Origin: Pedosphaera sp.
GTDB taxonomy: Bacteria > Verrucomicrobiota > Verrucomicrobiia > Limisphaerales > UBA9464
Assembly: GCA_009695205.1 (NCBI GenBank)
Contig: SIBK01000045.1
Span: forward strand, 1-38,956
DNA length: 38,956 nucleotides
Direction of reading: 5' to 3'
In this document: positions 9,340 to 20,000 of the stretch, piece by piece
Numbering within the stretch: the first letter of the stretch is position 1
Layout of the letters: each line of letters begins with the position of its first letter
Translations under genes and position numbers: made by a program
Notes under the pieces: generated by a model
Told to the model about the DNA's origin: nothing
The model's database searches: none
The model's input: only the letters and a program-made list of their open reading frames with translations

Positions 9340-10251
9340 TTAGGATCTGGCAGGCAGGCAACCCGGGGAAACCGATACAGCCAATCCGCCCGCTCGCAAC
9401 CCGTATCCGAGCCATAAATCCGGCGGAACACCCTCGATCATGGCGCGACATACGGCGGCGAGAAGGGCGTCCCCTGCGCCAACCGTATTTCGAACCGTGA
9501 CCTTTACAGCCTTTTCCCAGCGAACAAATCCCTCCGTGGCGTTGACCAGCAATCCGCCACGCTGAGCGAGCGATACGAGGACCCATCCGCCCGTCTGCCG
9601 GGAGAGCCGGGTTGCGGCGGCTTCCTCGGCTGCGGGCGTCATCAACTTTCTCCCCGCCCATTGCGCCAATTCAAATTCATTTGGCTTTACCAGAATCGGA
9701 TGTTCGAGAACTGCCAATCGAAACGCCTCACCGTCGCAATCCAGCACCGTCCTGCATTTTTCTCGCCGAGCCATGCGGATGAACTGGGCGTAGGTGTCGA
9801 TGGACAGGGATTTCGGGAGCGCACCGGACAAGATAATCCACCTTCCCGGGTACAGCTCGGTGCGAAAGGCCTGTTTAAGCCGGCGGGCCTCAACCGTCGA
9901 AAACCGAGGCCAAAGCGGATTCAGTCGTAGCTGGGGTCCGCGTCTGGGTGAGACAATTACGTTCACCCGCGTCGGTTCCCGCAGTGGGAAAGGAACGGCC
10001 CGCAACCCTTCGCGGCGAACGCCCGCCAGCAGCTCCCGACCCGTTGTTCCGCCGACCGGTACCAACAGCCGCGGTCGCCCGCCCAACCAACGCCACCATC
10101 GAGCAACATTGATCCCCTTCCCGCCTGGCCATCGTCGTTCCGACTCCACTTCTATCTTCTCGCTGGCTCGCACTTGCTCAACCACCCACTCCGCATCGAT
10201 GGCCGGATTGAGTGCAACGATCAAGGGCCCCCCCGTTCGGTCACCGCTCAT
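9340..10251 (-). CDS. PfkB-family sugar kinase, 1-phosphofructokinase-like
   Basis: A 303-residue cytoplasmic kinase of the PfkB (ribokinase-like) family, phosphorylating a sugar or sugar phosphate with ATP. It shows the N-terminal NPAID, the substrate-binding GGKGINVA (43-50), KPNEFEL, and the anion-hole/catalytic motif NTVGAGDA with the base Asp261. NPAID plus GGKGINVA is the pattern of 1-phosphofructokinase and tagatose-6-phosphate kinase rather than ribokinase or adenosine kinase. The ATG at 10251 overlaps the TGA of the giant S8 peptidase (ATGA), so the two are translationally coupled. No PTS or other sugar gene lies nearby, and its presence in a pseudopilin/peptidase operon is unexpected. 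The ribosomal site is inside the upstream gene. Confidence 0.9.
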   Translation of the reverse strand: MSGDRTGGPLIVALNPAIDAEWVVEQVRASEKIEVESERRWPGGKGINVARWWRWLGGRPRLLVPVGGTTGRELLAGVRREGLRAVPFPLREPTRVNVIVSPRRGPQLRLNPLWPRFSTVEARRLKQAFRTELYPGRWIILSGALPKSLSIDTYAQFIRMARREKCRTVLDCDGEAFRLAVLEHPILVKPNEFELAQWAGRKLMTPAAEEAAATRLSRQTGGWVLVSLAQRGGLLVNATEGFVRWEKAVKVTVRNTVGAGDALLAAVCRAMIEGVPPDLWLGYGLRAGGLAVSVSPGCLPARS

Positions 10252-13200
10252 GGGGCAAAGATCACGCGGTAGAACCGGAATGAACCGTCCGCAGGGAGCG
10301 CTAGCTCGTATACTCCCACCGCGGTTGCCGCTTCCACCGTTGCCATATCCGTCCAGATCAGTGTTGCAGCGAGCCCAGCCGCCTCCTGAATGACGTAACT
10401 CCGTCCTGGAATTGCCACCCATCGGATCACTACGCGGTCACCCGACGGCGCCAGCTCGATCGTGTAAAGCACCGGCTGGGCAGTTGGATCGCGATTGAAA
10501 CTGAATCGAACGACATAGTTAGTCGCCAAGGCATCGCGGGAAACGACAGCAAGGTACCAATCGCCGCTGAGCCGCGGAAATACCGCCCGGTCGACCCTTA
10601 TAATCTCGTCGTTCGTACCCGGATTGGCGCTGAGGAAGTCAAAACCGGTCTTGTCGGGCAGCGCGGCACGACGCGCAAACAAGTCCGCGTCGCCCGTCAA
10701 CTGGGATACATGGAACGTCGCGGCTGTCGCATCACCGGGGAGCGTAAGGGAGAAATAATTGGTGAATGGAATTTGTCCGCCAGAATCGATGAAGAGATCG
10801 AAGTCCTCAGTCAACGGATTGAGAGTGCCCGGATCTACCTGGACGGTTGCGGAGACCGAATAACGGACGGTGCCCGCCGTCGTCGGATACACACCCAAAA
10901 TCCATTTCCCAGGGCTTATCGGCACCGGCCGGCTGTCGCGCCCGATGACAAACTCCTCGGGCGAGGTTCCCGGTCGCGCGCTGGAGTAATCGAATGAGGT
11001 TGGAGTGGGTAACGGAGAGGCCCGGCGCAACACCGCATTGACAGCTCCCTGTAGATTGGTCACGCCTATCACCAATGCGATAGGATCCCCGGCGACGTCG
11101 ATGCTGAAATAATCTATCCCACCCGTCGTGTTCGTGCGCGTGAGCGGGCTGTCTCCAATCACCGGGGTCAGCTTCCCCCGCGTCGTCCGGGCAACGATGG
11201 TGTATTGGATTGGAGAGAGGATCGGCACGGAGGAATTGACGGGATATACCGCGAGATACCACCGGCCCGGTAAGAGCGGAATCGGTTCGCTGCCAAGGCC
11301 CGCAATAATCACCTCGGGGGTCAGTCCTGGATGGGTGCTTGAATAGTTGAAGGTGGATTTCGTTGGAAGATTGGGGCCTTGTCGAAGGACAAGGTTCACA
11401 TCCTGATTCGCGTTAGTGACCACAAAGGATGTTTCCAAGCTGTCCGCAGGCACATCGTATTGGAAAAAGCCAAGTAATCCTTCATTCGCATAAGATGCGA
11501 CATAGGGCACCCCATCCGAAAGGGGGATGATCGGCACACCTAAATCCACTCTCAGTCGAAAACAATTCGTAGTATGAGGATCTCTATTCCGCACGGTGAG
11601 GTAGTAGCGTTGTCCCCGCTGCAACACCGGCGGCAGGTTGGTTTTCAGAGTATATCGAGCCGATTTATGGATATCCTCCAGCAGGAAAACGTCGTCGGGC
11701 TGGTTACCGTCGGGAACGCCACTATCACTATAAATCAAGTCGATGCCGCCGTCGCCAGTTAGGTTGGCCAAAAGGTTGGTGGCCTGGCGAGCCTCCGAGG
11801 GAACCTGCATCAAGAAATGCAACTGTTGACTTCCCGCAATGCAGTTCGAGTACGAAAGCCCGTTAGTCAGTTGCACGGTTGGGATGTTGGTCGGAGCAAA
11901 TGTGAGCGACAGCTGCCAACTGGAGACAACTCCGATGGCGCCGCCCACACGATCATCGGTCACCTCCAGGCGCCAGGCTCCGGCCCCTACTTGGCTGAGC
12001 AGGGAAGTCATGGGCTCTTCGGCAAAAAATTCCCGCTGCCCATCAAAGCCACCCGTTGCAAACTTGATCAGTTCCGGTGGCGTCACGTTGGTATACTCCG
12101 TGAAATTGGCGTACAACGAATTCGTCGCCCGCGCTTCCATTGTAACCAAGCCGGCAGCCGAGGATACCACAAGGTCCCGCCCGTCCGGATCCCGAAACAC
12201 GGCGCTGAGCGAACCCACTCCATTCCCCAGCGGTGGGGGAAAGCCCACGAGAAGCGCCGGACTAAACTGCTTCTTGTCATCCCCCCATCCCGCAATCACG
12301 ACTTGACTCACGGGATCGCTCACTCGAACCCATCCTTCCAGAGTGAACGAACCACGCCCACGATCGGTGAAATTCAAGAAGTCGTCCGATTCCACTCGAG
12401 AGAGTCCGTTTGTGCCGAAAAACTTTCGCGCACCCGCGATGCGGCCAACCACCGTGCTGACGCTACCTTGATCGACGCCGTCCAGTCCATTGAGGCGCTC
12501 CGTGGAGTCGGTGTCGAAAGGCCAGTAGCTCGTCATGTCGAGCAAGAGGTCCGCAGGGGATCCCTTGGGCTGCCGGAAGAGCCCACGGGCGTAAACATCG
12601 CGCAACTGTAGATCGGTCAGCGATCGCCGCCAGAATCCGAAATCGTCCAGGATCACCGGAGAATGAGATGGAGCGCGCAGGCGCGTCGGATCTTCGCCGA
12701 AGAAGAATGCGCGGTTCGTAGGCAGCGTAATCCCCGGCAGCAAGGATTCCGCGACCCGGTTTCCGTTGTGGAAAAGGCTCGCCCGTCCCTCGGCTTCGTA
12801 GGTCAGGGCGACATGCTGGAAATCGAGCGTGATGATCTGGCTGCCAAAGGTCCGATTGGTTAAGGCACCTCGGTTCTCGGTCAAAACCACGCGTTGCCCC
12901 GAGGGGTTGACGAGCGCAACCTTGAGGTCCGAAACAAATTCATTCGTTAGCCTTAACCCAACCCTTACTGCAGTCACCGGCCGCGCGTCGTCCACGGTCA
13001 CTCTCCCGTCCACGAGAGCGAGATCTTTTAAAGGAATGCTGTTCGTCGGAAGAAAAATCCGGCTATAGCGTGAATCCAGATTTCGTTCGAAACGCACGCC
13101 GATGTCGTACTCAACCGTGACACCGTTTAGATTGCAGACCGTGATAAAATAGCGGCCAGGAGTCAGAGGTGGCACGTCCCGCACGCCGATCGACACGGAG

Positions 13201-16200
13201 CCGCCGGGCGGCAGAATTTCTGCGTATCGGAGATTGTTGGTAGGCACGAGAATATCCGGCACCTCGTCCCGTTGGATGTATACCTGGAGTGGAAGCGCCG
13301 GGTTTTGGTTGGTCACCAGAACCGTCATCCGACTGACGTCTGCGGGGACATTTTGCACCTCAAGGCGGCACCGGCCCGGAGCGAGCTTTCGGTGGCGGAA
13401 GCCACTGAGGTCATTTTCCTCGAGGGTCATTCGGAAATTGGAAACAAAGCCCGTGCTGCCCAGGGCATTATCAACGGCGTTTAACATCCAGACCCCGTTG
13501 ATCGGCGTCCCCAAATAGTTGTTCAGGCTGCCAGGACCATCGGGTGGATAATAGACATCGCGGAATCCGAGGCCGGAATCATTGTAAACATTCGTGATAT
13601 TCACGCCCCCGTCCACATAGTGGTTTTGGTACCAGTCGTAGTAGGGACGATGATTGTGAAGCACCGAGAATTCCCGGAGATGAGTCAGGTTAAGGAGCAG
13701 ATCGGAAAAATTCTGGTGCGAAAGCGTCTGAAAGATTTCGATCGCCCCCACTTCAAACGACGAGGTGGCGATCGCCAGAGTAATGCCCACGCCAGGCCGC
13801 CCGGGAGATCCGTCCGGGATTGGCATCCGAATGTTGATCCCCCGCACAGAAACCATGCCATCTTTCTGGTCGGAGAATCGCTGGTTCGAACTCAAACCGA
13901 TGAACCCGTAACTCCCCCCCTGATGATCCTCGGATTTCACGCCGATGTAATACACCACATTGGATCGCACCGCATCGTTGGTGAGGAGCACCACTTCCGT
14001 GCCGCCCCGAGTGACTGCTTTGAAAGCGGATGCGAGTGCATCCGGATGCAACTGTAGCAGCGCGGCGTTGGTGGAAACGTATAGGTCGATGTCGGCTTCC
14101 TCCGCTCGAGGCACAGCCAGCTCATTGGGAAGAAAGGTCACGAACGCCAGATTCGTCCCTGCGATGTTGGTCGTATTGCCAACCACATTCGTTTCGCCGA
14201 TGCGGTTTGTGAAGGTGTAAAAATGCCATTGATTCGTGATCCCGCGCTGGGTTCCGAGCCGCGGAGAGTTCTCTCCGGCGCGGTCGTCCAGTCGGGGATG
14301 ACCGTTGGTAAGGATGTCCGGTTCGAAAACAACCGGAAAAACCAGAGAGTTTGTCGGAGCAAACCGGGTGATCACTGGCAGAGAGCCTCCGTCACCCGAA
14401 GACACCACGAGGGCGAAATCCTGGAGGGTCGGCTGATTGGTCCGGCCAGACTGGGTTGGAGAATTCTTGCCTAGCGATGGCACATTAACCCGCCGCGCAT
14501 TGACAAAAACCACGTAATTGGTGCCTGGGTTCCGGAGCACGATGCTTTCCACGTTGTTGACTTTGTCAAATGGGAGTGCTCTCCACGAATTCGTTGCCGT
14601 AAGGTTGTACATCACGCTCTCGTTGTTCCGCGGATAAAAGCTGTTGCCGATGTAGACCGTCTTGTCCACCACGTTTGAGACGATCAGGTCCAGGTCATTG
14701 ACCAGCTTGACCGATGCCCCGGGGTTACCCGGAGGATCTGTCCAGACAAGTGTCAGTCGTAGCTCCGCCGTCGCTGCATTCGTCGGGTTCAATTCGAGGC
14801 GCCAGGCCCGGGATGTAGCCGTGGAGAGAGCATTCGTATAGGATTCGGGAACGTATAGCGTCGGGGAATTCGACCCTCGGTTAATGTTTTCCTTCTTGCC
14901 CCACGCAAGGGGGACGCTGTTGGTCAGCTGCACCCTGCCCCATCCGGAGTAATTAAACGGCTCATCCGGATTGATCGAGTACGTCGTCTCATCCGTGGGT
15001 CGCGCCCCATTGATGAGCAGGGCTTTGAACAAAGCGGGTGAATAGTCGAGCTCATTATTTTGGAAGAATTCCTGCATCAAGGCCAGGATGCCTGTCACCG
15101 CAGGCGCAGCCATCGAGGTGCCAGATTCGTAGCGATATTGTTGATCGGGTGGAACATTGGTGGCAAGTTGCTGGTTCAACTCCCCAAGGACGTAGGATTC
15201 CGGTGAATTCGGCTCAACCTGGTTTTCCAGTTTCCAATCGCGCGACCGGGTTGAAATGATGAACGAGCCCGGTGCCACGACGTCGGGCTTGAATCGGCCG
15301 GCGTCGCCCTCCACGCCGATACCCGTGTTGCCCCGGCTAGAATAGTGCGCGACCTGGGTGTCACTGTCGCTGGCCTCAAAGTAGAGGACGTTGGTGGTAT
15401 ACGTCTCCGGGGGCAAATTGGTGTTGATCTGATCACGGGGAACCACCACTCCGTTCGTGTCCAACACCACGAAGTTGGTCAGAAATCGAGGACTTTCGAG
15501 CGCCCCGACCGTCAGCACATTCTTTGCGTTGCTGGGTGAGGAGATCGTGTCTTCTGTTCCACCGATCCCCGATTTATTGCCACCCCCATCGTTCCCTGCT
15601 GCGAACACATAGAGAATGGGTTGGGAACCGGTTTCCCTGGGTTGAGCATCCCGGACCGCCCCGTCGTAGCTGGCGGAAGCCGAGGTATAATCGTACGCGC
15701 CAAGGTAGCTCCAACTGTTATTGGAAATGAACGTCTTTTTGGCAGCGGCGTTGGTCTGAAGGAATTCATCGGATTGTTTCGGCCCGGTTTTCAGGTCCAC
15801 AGGTAACACGTATAAATTCGCCTGAGGCGCCTTCCCACGAAAGCTCGCATTGGTAACAGATCCCTGGGGTTGTTGGGCCACACGACCGCGACCGAAGCCT
15901 GCGATAATGCCCGCCACATGCGTGCCATGCCCCTCACGATCCCTCAACACGGACAAATCTGGCGAGGATACCTTGCCCGCAAGATCTTGATGAAGTGCAT
16001 CCACTCCGGAGTCATTTAGATTCACCAAAACGCCCGCGCCCTGGAGACCCAGGTAAGGAATCGTGTTCGTGTCACTCAATGTTGCGCCGACCCGGTGCCC
16101 GGTGAGATCATTTGCCAGCACGCGCGGTCGGGCCGTTTCCATGTGATGCACATCCGGATCTAGAGCCAGGGAAATCCATGCAGTCGGAACCGGTTCAAAG

Positions 16201-16970
16201 GTAAGCACCGGGCCAAACGGTGAAGCAGTCCTGGATAACACGGGGCCTGCCATCGCCTCGAGCCGCGCCACGGTGTCCAGATCCTCATTGATGGTCAACT
16301 GGACCCGGGTTCCTTCTGAAAGCGCGCGTTGTTCAACAGCAATCGGGAGCAGGGTCGCATCGAATTTAAAGTAAGGCTCATACGGAAGCAGCGCACCCAC
16401 CGACGACGAAGCCTCCAGTCGCACGGCGGCCGCCCGGGACAGGCGGACCAGAAACGCGTTGTTCGGGATGTACGCCACCACTCTTCCACCTGCCTCCTGA
16501 ATCTGTCCTCGGAAGGAGTCATCGATCGCCTCGCGGGCCTGCACCAAGTAGGCGCCCGATTCCTCCGCGCACCGTAGGTGATCAGGGATTACCAAGGGCT
16601 CTGCACTGCCGGAATCGATCAACGCGTGTCGCAGCAGAAGCGCACTTTCCTGGCGGATCAATTGGTCCAGGGGTTCCGGCGTATTGCGAAGCCGCAGCGG
16701 AAAGCGGGCATCTGTAAACCGAGGCGCGGCCTGGGATGCGGAGACAATTTTGATACCCCGCGGCGTCGCCGCACCGGCGACACTGCCATTCCAGGGATTG
16801 CCGGCTGACCAGGAAGCGAGGGGGGCTGAAAGGTCGGGCGCCGGCTTGGATTCGCCGACAGCACCGGCCGTGGGCCCCCCCACCCTACCCAGCGACATTC
16901 TGTACCAGAGAGCGACCAGAACAGCCACCGACAGTATAACCAAAGACCACTTGATCCGGGAGATTCGCAT
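10248..16970 (-). CDS. Giant multidomain S8 subtilisin-like peptidase
   Basis: A 2240-residue cell-surface or secreted peptidase. It begins with a signal or signal-anchor (about 8-25). The catalytic domain (about 310-660) has Asp320 in NDSGVD, His348 in GHGTHVAG, Asn460 in AAGND and Ser619 in GTSMAAP, all intact. After it come a long Thr/Asn-rich region, a P-domain-like unit (about 1045-1185), a second P-like unit whose halves (about 1320-1370 and 1612-1693) flank LamG-like sequence (1373-1610), three pre-peptidase C-terminal (PPC-like) repeats at about 1820-1930, 1940-2045 and 2055-2160, each with an LPxxTxFDYSSxxPG core, and a terminal beta module like that of the 810-3512 peptidase. The stop overlaps the PfkB start; the start lies 68 bases after the cassette-A gene. 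A processing enzyme or adhesin working with the pseudopilins is an inference. Confidence 0.9.
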   Translation of the reverse strand: MRISRIKWSLVILSVAVLVALWYRMSLGRVGGPTAGAVGESKPAPDLSAPLASWSAGNPWNGSVAGAATPRGIKIVSASQAAPRFTDARFPLRLRNTPEPLDQLIRQESALLLRHALIDSGSAEPLVIPDHLRCAEESGAYLVQAREAIDDSFRGQIQEAGGRVVAYIPNNAFLVRLSRAAAVRLEASSSVGALLPYEPYFKFDATLLPIAVEQRALSEGTRVQLTINEDLDTVARLEAMAGPVLSRTASPFGPVLTFEPVPTAWISLALDPDVHHMETARPRVLANDLTGHRVGATLSDTNTIPYLGLQGAGVLVNLNDSGVDALHQDLAGKVSSPDLSVLRDREGHGTHVAGIIAGFGRGRVAQQPQGSVTNASFRGKAPQANLYVLPVDLKTGPKQSDEFLQTNAAAKKTFISNNSWSYLGAYDYTSASASYDGAVRDAQPRETGSQPILYVFAAGNDGGGNKSGIGGTEDTISSPSNAKNVLTVGALESPRFLTNFVVLDTNGVVVPRDQINTNLPPETYTTNVLYFEASDSDTQVAHYSSRGNTGIGVEGDAGRFKPDVVAPGSFIISTRSRDWKLENQVEPNSPESYVLGELNQQLATNVPPDQQYRYESGTSMAAPAVTGILALMQEFFQNNELDYSPALFKALLINGARPTDETTYSINPDEPFNYSGWGRVQLTNSVPLAWGKKENINRGSNSPTLYVPESYTNALSTATSRAWRLELNPTNAATAELRLTLVWTDPPGNPGASVKLVNDLDLIVSNVVDKTVYIGNSFYPRNNESVMYNLTATNSWRALPFDKVNNVESIVLRNPGTNYVVFVNARRVNVPSLGKNSPTQSGRTNQPTLQDFALVVSSGDGGSLPVITRFAPTNSLVFPVVFEPDILTNGHPRLDDRAGENSPRLGTQRGITNQWHFYTFTNRIGETNVVGNTTNIAGTNLAFVTFLPNELAVPRAEEADIDLYVSTNAALLQLHPDALASAFKAVTRGGTEVVLLTNDAVRSNVVYYIGVKSEDHQGGSYGFIGLSSNQRFSDQKDGMVSVRGINIRMPIPDGSPGRPGVGITLAIATSSFEVGAIEIFQTLSHQNFSDLLLNLTHLREFSVLHNHRPYYDWYQNHYVDGGVNITNVYNDSGLGFRDVYYPPDGPGSLNNYLGTPINGVWMLNAVDNALGSTGFVSNFRMTLEENDLSGFRHRKLAPGRCRLEVQNVPADVSRMTVLVTNQNPALPLQVYIQRDEVPDILVPTNNLRYAEILPPGGSVSIGVRDVPPLTPGRYFITVCNLNGVTVEYDIGVRFERNLDSRYSRIFLPTNSIPLKDLALVDGRVTVDDARPVTAVRVGLRLTNEFVSDLKVALVNPSGQRVVLTENRGALTNRTFGSQIITLDFQHVALTYEAEGRASLFHNGNRVAESLLPGITLPTNRAFFFGEDPTRLRAPSHSPVILDDFGFWRRSLTDLQLRDVYARGLFRQPKGSPADLLLDMTSYWPFDTDSTERLNGLDGVDQGSVSTVVGRIAGARKFFGTNGLSRVESDDFLNFTDRGRGSFTLEGWVRVSDPVSQVVIAGWGDDKKQFSPALLVGFPPPLGNGVGSLSAVFRDPDGRDLVVSSAAGLVTMEARATNSLYANFTEYTNVTPPELIKFATGGFDGQREFFAEEPMTSLLSQVGAGAWRLEVTDDRVGGAIGVVSSWQLSLTFAPTNIPTVQLTNGLSYSNCIAGSQQLHFLMQVPSEARQATNLLANLTGDGGIDLIYSDSGVPDGNQPDDVFLLEDIHKSARYTLKTNLPPVLQRGQRYYLTVRNRDPHTTNCFRLRVDLGVPIIPLSDGVPYVASYANEGLLGFFQYDVPADSLETSFVVTNANQDVNLVLRQGPNLPTKSTFNYSSTHPGLTPEVIIAGLGSEPIPLLPGRWYLAVYPVNSSVPILSPIQYTIVARTTRGKLTPVIGDSPLTRTNTTGGIDYFSIDVAGDPIALVIGVTNLQGAVNAVLRRASPLPTPTSFDYSSARPGTSPEEFVIGRDSRPVPISPGKWILGVYPTTAGTVRYSVSATVQVDPGTLNPLTEDFDLFIDSGGQIPFTNYFSLTLPGDATAATFHVSQLTGDADLFARRAALPDKTGFDFLSANPGTNDEIIRVDRAVFPRLSGDWYLAVVSRDALATNYVVRFSFNRDPTAQPVLYTIELAPSGDRVVIRWVAIPGRSYVIQEAAGLAATLIWTDMATVEAATAVGVYELALPADGSFRFYRVIFAP

Positions 16971-17038
16971 AAGTTGCGCGGAGGAAGAATTCAGGATTCA
17001 GACACTTGTAAACCACTATCGAGATCGCGTGCGCAGGA

Positions 17039-20000
17039 CTACTGAGAGAGCAGTTCGTATTTCTGGACGTCCGCGTGAAGATTCGTTGTTGCACCGCCAT
17101 AGAGTAACACCGTCTTGGTCGCGAATTCCCCCGTGACCTGGTAATTCGTGCAGATCCCATACAGCGGCCCAGGCTGGTTCAACAGGGAAGCTTGCGCGGG
17201 CTTGAGCGACTGACCGTAGGCGTAAATCGTGTAGTGCGGATGATCCTCCCGCATGAGTGAAAGGATTTGCTGGGGGATCCGTTCCACGATTTCGTCGGAC
17301 TGAGCATTCACCAAGGGGCCAGCAATGTAATTTTTAGGAAGGTACGGGGATTCAATGGTCACCGCCGAAGCCGATAAGAACCCGCCAATTCCATCGAACA
17401 CTCCGCTGCGGGTCAGGCCGCGGGCGTTGTTAATCGAGCGGACGATCCGGCTGAATTCCGGCGTCGCCGGTTCGATCACCCTCGGCTCCGGAACGCCGGC
17501 CTTCCCGACGGCTCCGGTCGTCGTCACTCCGGCGGTCGTGACTCCTCCGAGAGCCGCCGCCCACGCCGCCGGCTCCGTCTGGTTGGGAGACATCAATCCG
17601 CGGGCGGCATTGTCGTTGATAGCCGTGGTGAAAAGGTGCAAGAAATGCCAATCCGCTACCGGATGGGTGTAGTAGTTGCCCGCCCAAACGGGCCAAGCAT
17701 TGGGCGGCTGATTCGCCCGATTGTTCGGAGACTGGGGGGTGCCTGCGTGATTTCTAAACTCTTCAGCGAACCGATTCATTGTTCCGGGCATGCGCCGGCG
17801 CGGCTCACGAGCCACTCGGAAATCGGTTCCAAAAGCCACCACCGACGATTTCAGATAGACGGTCTGCCACGGTGTCCCTCGATGCACACGGCCCAGCCAG
17901 CCCACGGAAGGCAGTGGGCCATTCGGGAAATCCCAATCATCCGAAGCGGTAATCCCCGGATCCTTGCGTCCCGGATCTTTTTCGACGGTCATGCCAGCCA
18001 CCGTTGCAACGCCGGAAGCGCCGCCTGGGAGCGCCTGTCCCCAGCCCCACGGAGCATAAGCCCGCACGCTTCGAGCCTTCATGTCATGACCCGCCTCAAT
18101 CCGGTGGTGACTGGCGTCGCTTGCCACCTGGTTTCCCTGCCCGTTGGGTGAGCGACCCGGACTGCCGTCCGGATCAACGATCAACCATACCGCTCCCGGT
18201 CGCAAATCTTCGATTGTATAATGCACCAGTGGATCATTCGCGGCGCGGCGGTCGGTCAATAGAAACTTTCGCGAGAATGTAAGCGCTCCGATGAACGGTG
18301 TGCTGACATCCACCGCGTCCCCGTAGTTGAGGAATTCGCCCTGCGGATCCAACCCGAGAAAATAGCGGCGCTTCAATACCTCCCGCTTCACCGTCGTGAT
18401 GACCGGGCCGAGCGGCAGTCCATTGCGACTTTTTGCACGCACGGTGGGCAGTCCGGCCGCTCCCCTCACAATCTGAGAATATTGATACTCATTCGTCGAT
18501 ACCGAGACGTACATTTGGTTGGTCATGCCCGCTGTGAGGGAACCCGTCCCGATGCGATTCGTCATCCAAATGTGATTGTGCGTCACCGTGGAATCGGTGT
18601 TGAGCGGCCGCGTTTGGGGATCCGTGAATTGCGCGAGAATGTTGGTTTCGATCGCCGTGCTTTTGATATTGACGAAATCGATGATCTTCGGGAAGGCTGG
18701 CTGCGAGCGGTCGACCACTGCGTAGACTAAATAATTGGTGACCTGGAGTGAAAGGTCCGGCGTCAGATCGTTGCGCGACGCAACATTGAACCCGATATGA
18801 CGATTGGTCAGGACAATCTGGTCAAGAGGCTGCGCTGCGCGCAACGCCCAGCGGCCGTTTTCGAACGTATAGTTAAAGGTTGCCAACTGGGCATTGGTAC
18901 GCACGAAGACCCGCATAGACGACAGGCTCGTCCGCGGCGCCCACTCGTTCGTGATGCCCGAGGCGGGTGAAATCGAAATTCCAGTGCGGGCATCAACGAG
19001 CGGATGACTCCGTTGATCAAACCGTTCGACGAATTGGAACGCCGGGATCGTCGATCTAAAGTTACTGTAGATCGGCACAGCCGTTTCGGCGATGCCGACC
19101 CGATTCGAGAAGCTGAGGTGAACAATGTTGGTGTACAGAATCTGGTGATCGCCCTTGAACGAATTGGTGTAGGAGTTCCACGCCTCAAGAGAAATGTTCC
19201 GTTCGAGATCGATCGAATACAGGAGATTGGTCTGCACGGCGGCGCTCGGGCGCGGACGTTCCAGCTGCAACCGACGCGTCACGCGCACACCAGTCTGCCA
19301 CACCGCCTCATTGAAATTCGGATAGCCCTTCTTCGCACCAATGACCCACGGCACACCGTAGAGATTGCAGTCCGTACGGTTGTCCCTGACATTCGCCTGG
19401 CTGAGTTTGAATCCAGGGTCCCCACCCCCGATCGCTGCAACCCCCTTCGTCGAGGTTGTGTCGTCCAGATCCAACCACGGGAGCCTTAGAGCGACGTCCG
19501 CATCCGTCACCTCCTGGAATCCACCGATGTAAACATTGGTGTAGGTGATCTCCGAACCATCGACATTCTTGAATTTTTCAGCCAATCGATAGAACCGCGG
19601 GCGCAGGACCGTCGGTCGGGCATTCGAGCGGGTCGTCGCGTCATAAATGTTCAATGCGACCTGGAGCAGGCGATGAAGCTGGGCATCGTATTCATGATGG
19701 ACGAAGCGGTTGACACGTTGCGCTGAATTGCGGGGATTGGTCTCGATCACAATGCGGTCATGACGCACCGGGATATTAGTGATGCTGAAGCCATAGCCGT
19801 TGAAGGTCAGCTCGTTCCGAAGGAGGCGGTCCGCGGTGTTGGTGAACCATTCCAGAGTCGTCCAACGGCGAAACGGAACTGTTTCCACTTGCCCCAGAGC
19901 ATTCATCCGAGGCGCCGCCAGGATATCGCCGCTCTCGTCGTGCGCCCAATTGAGGTTGAGCTTTGCAGCTTTGGCCACCGATCCATCAGGATTCGTCCGG

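Noticed and set aside
11817..12611. 264-codon plus-strand frame inside the giant peptidase
   Set aside because: Antisense shadow; no ribosome site and a composition unlike the neighbouring proteins.
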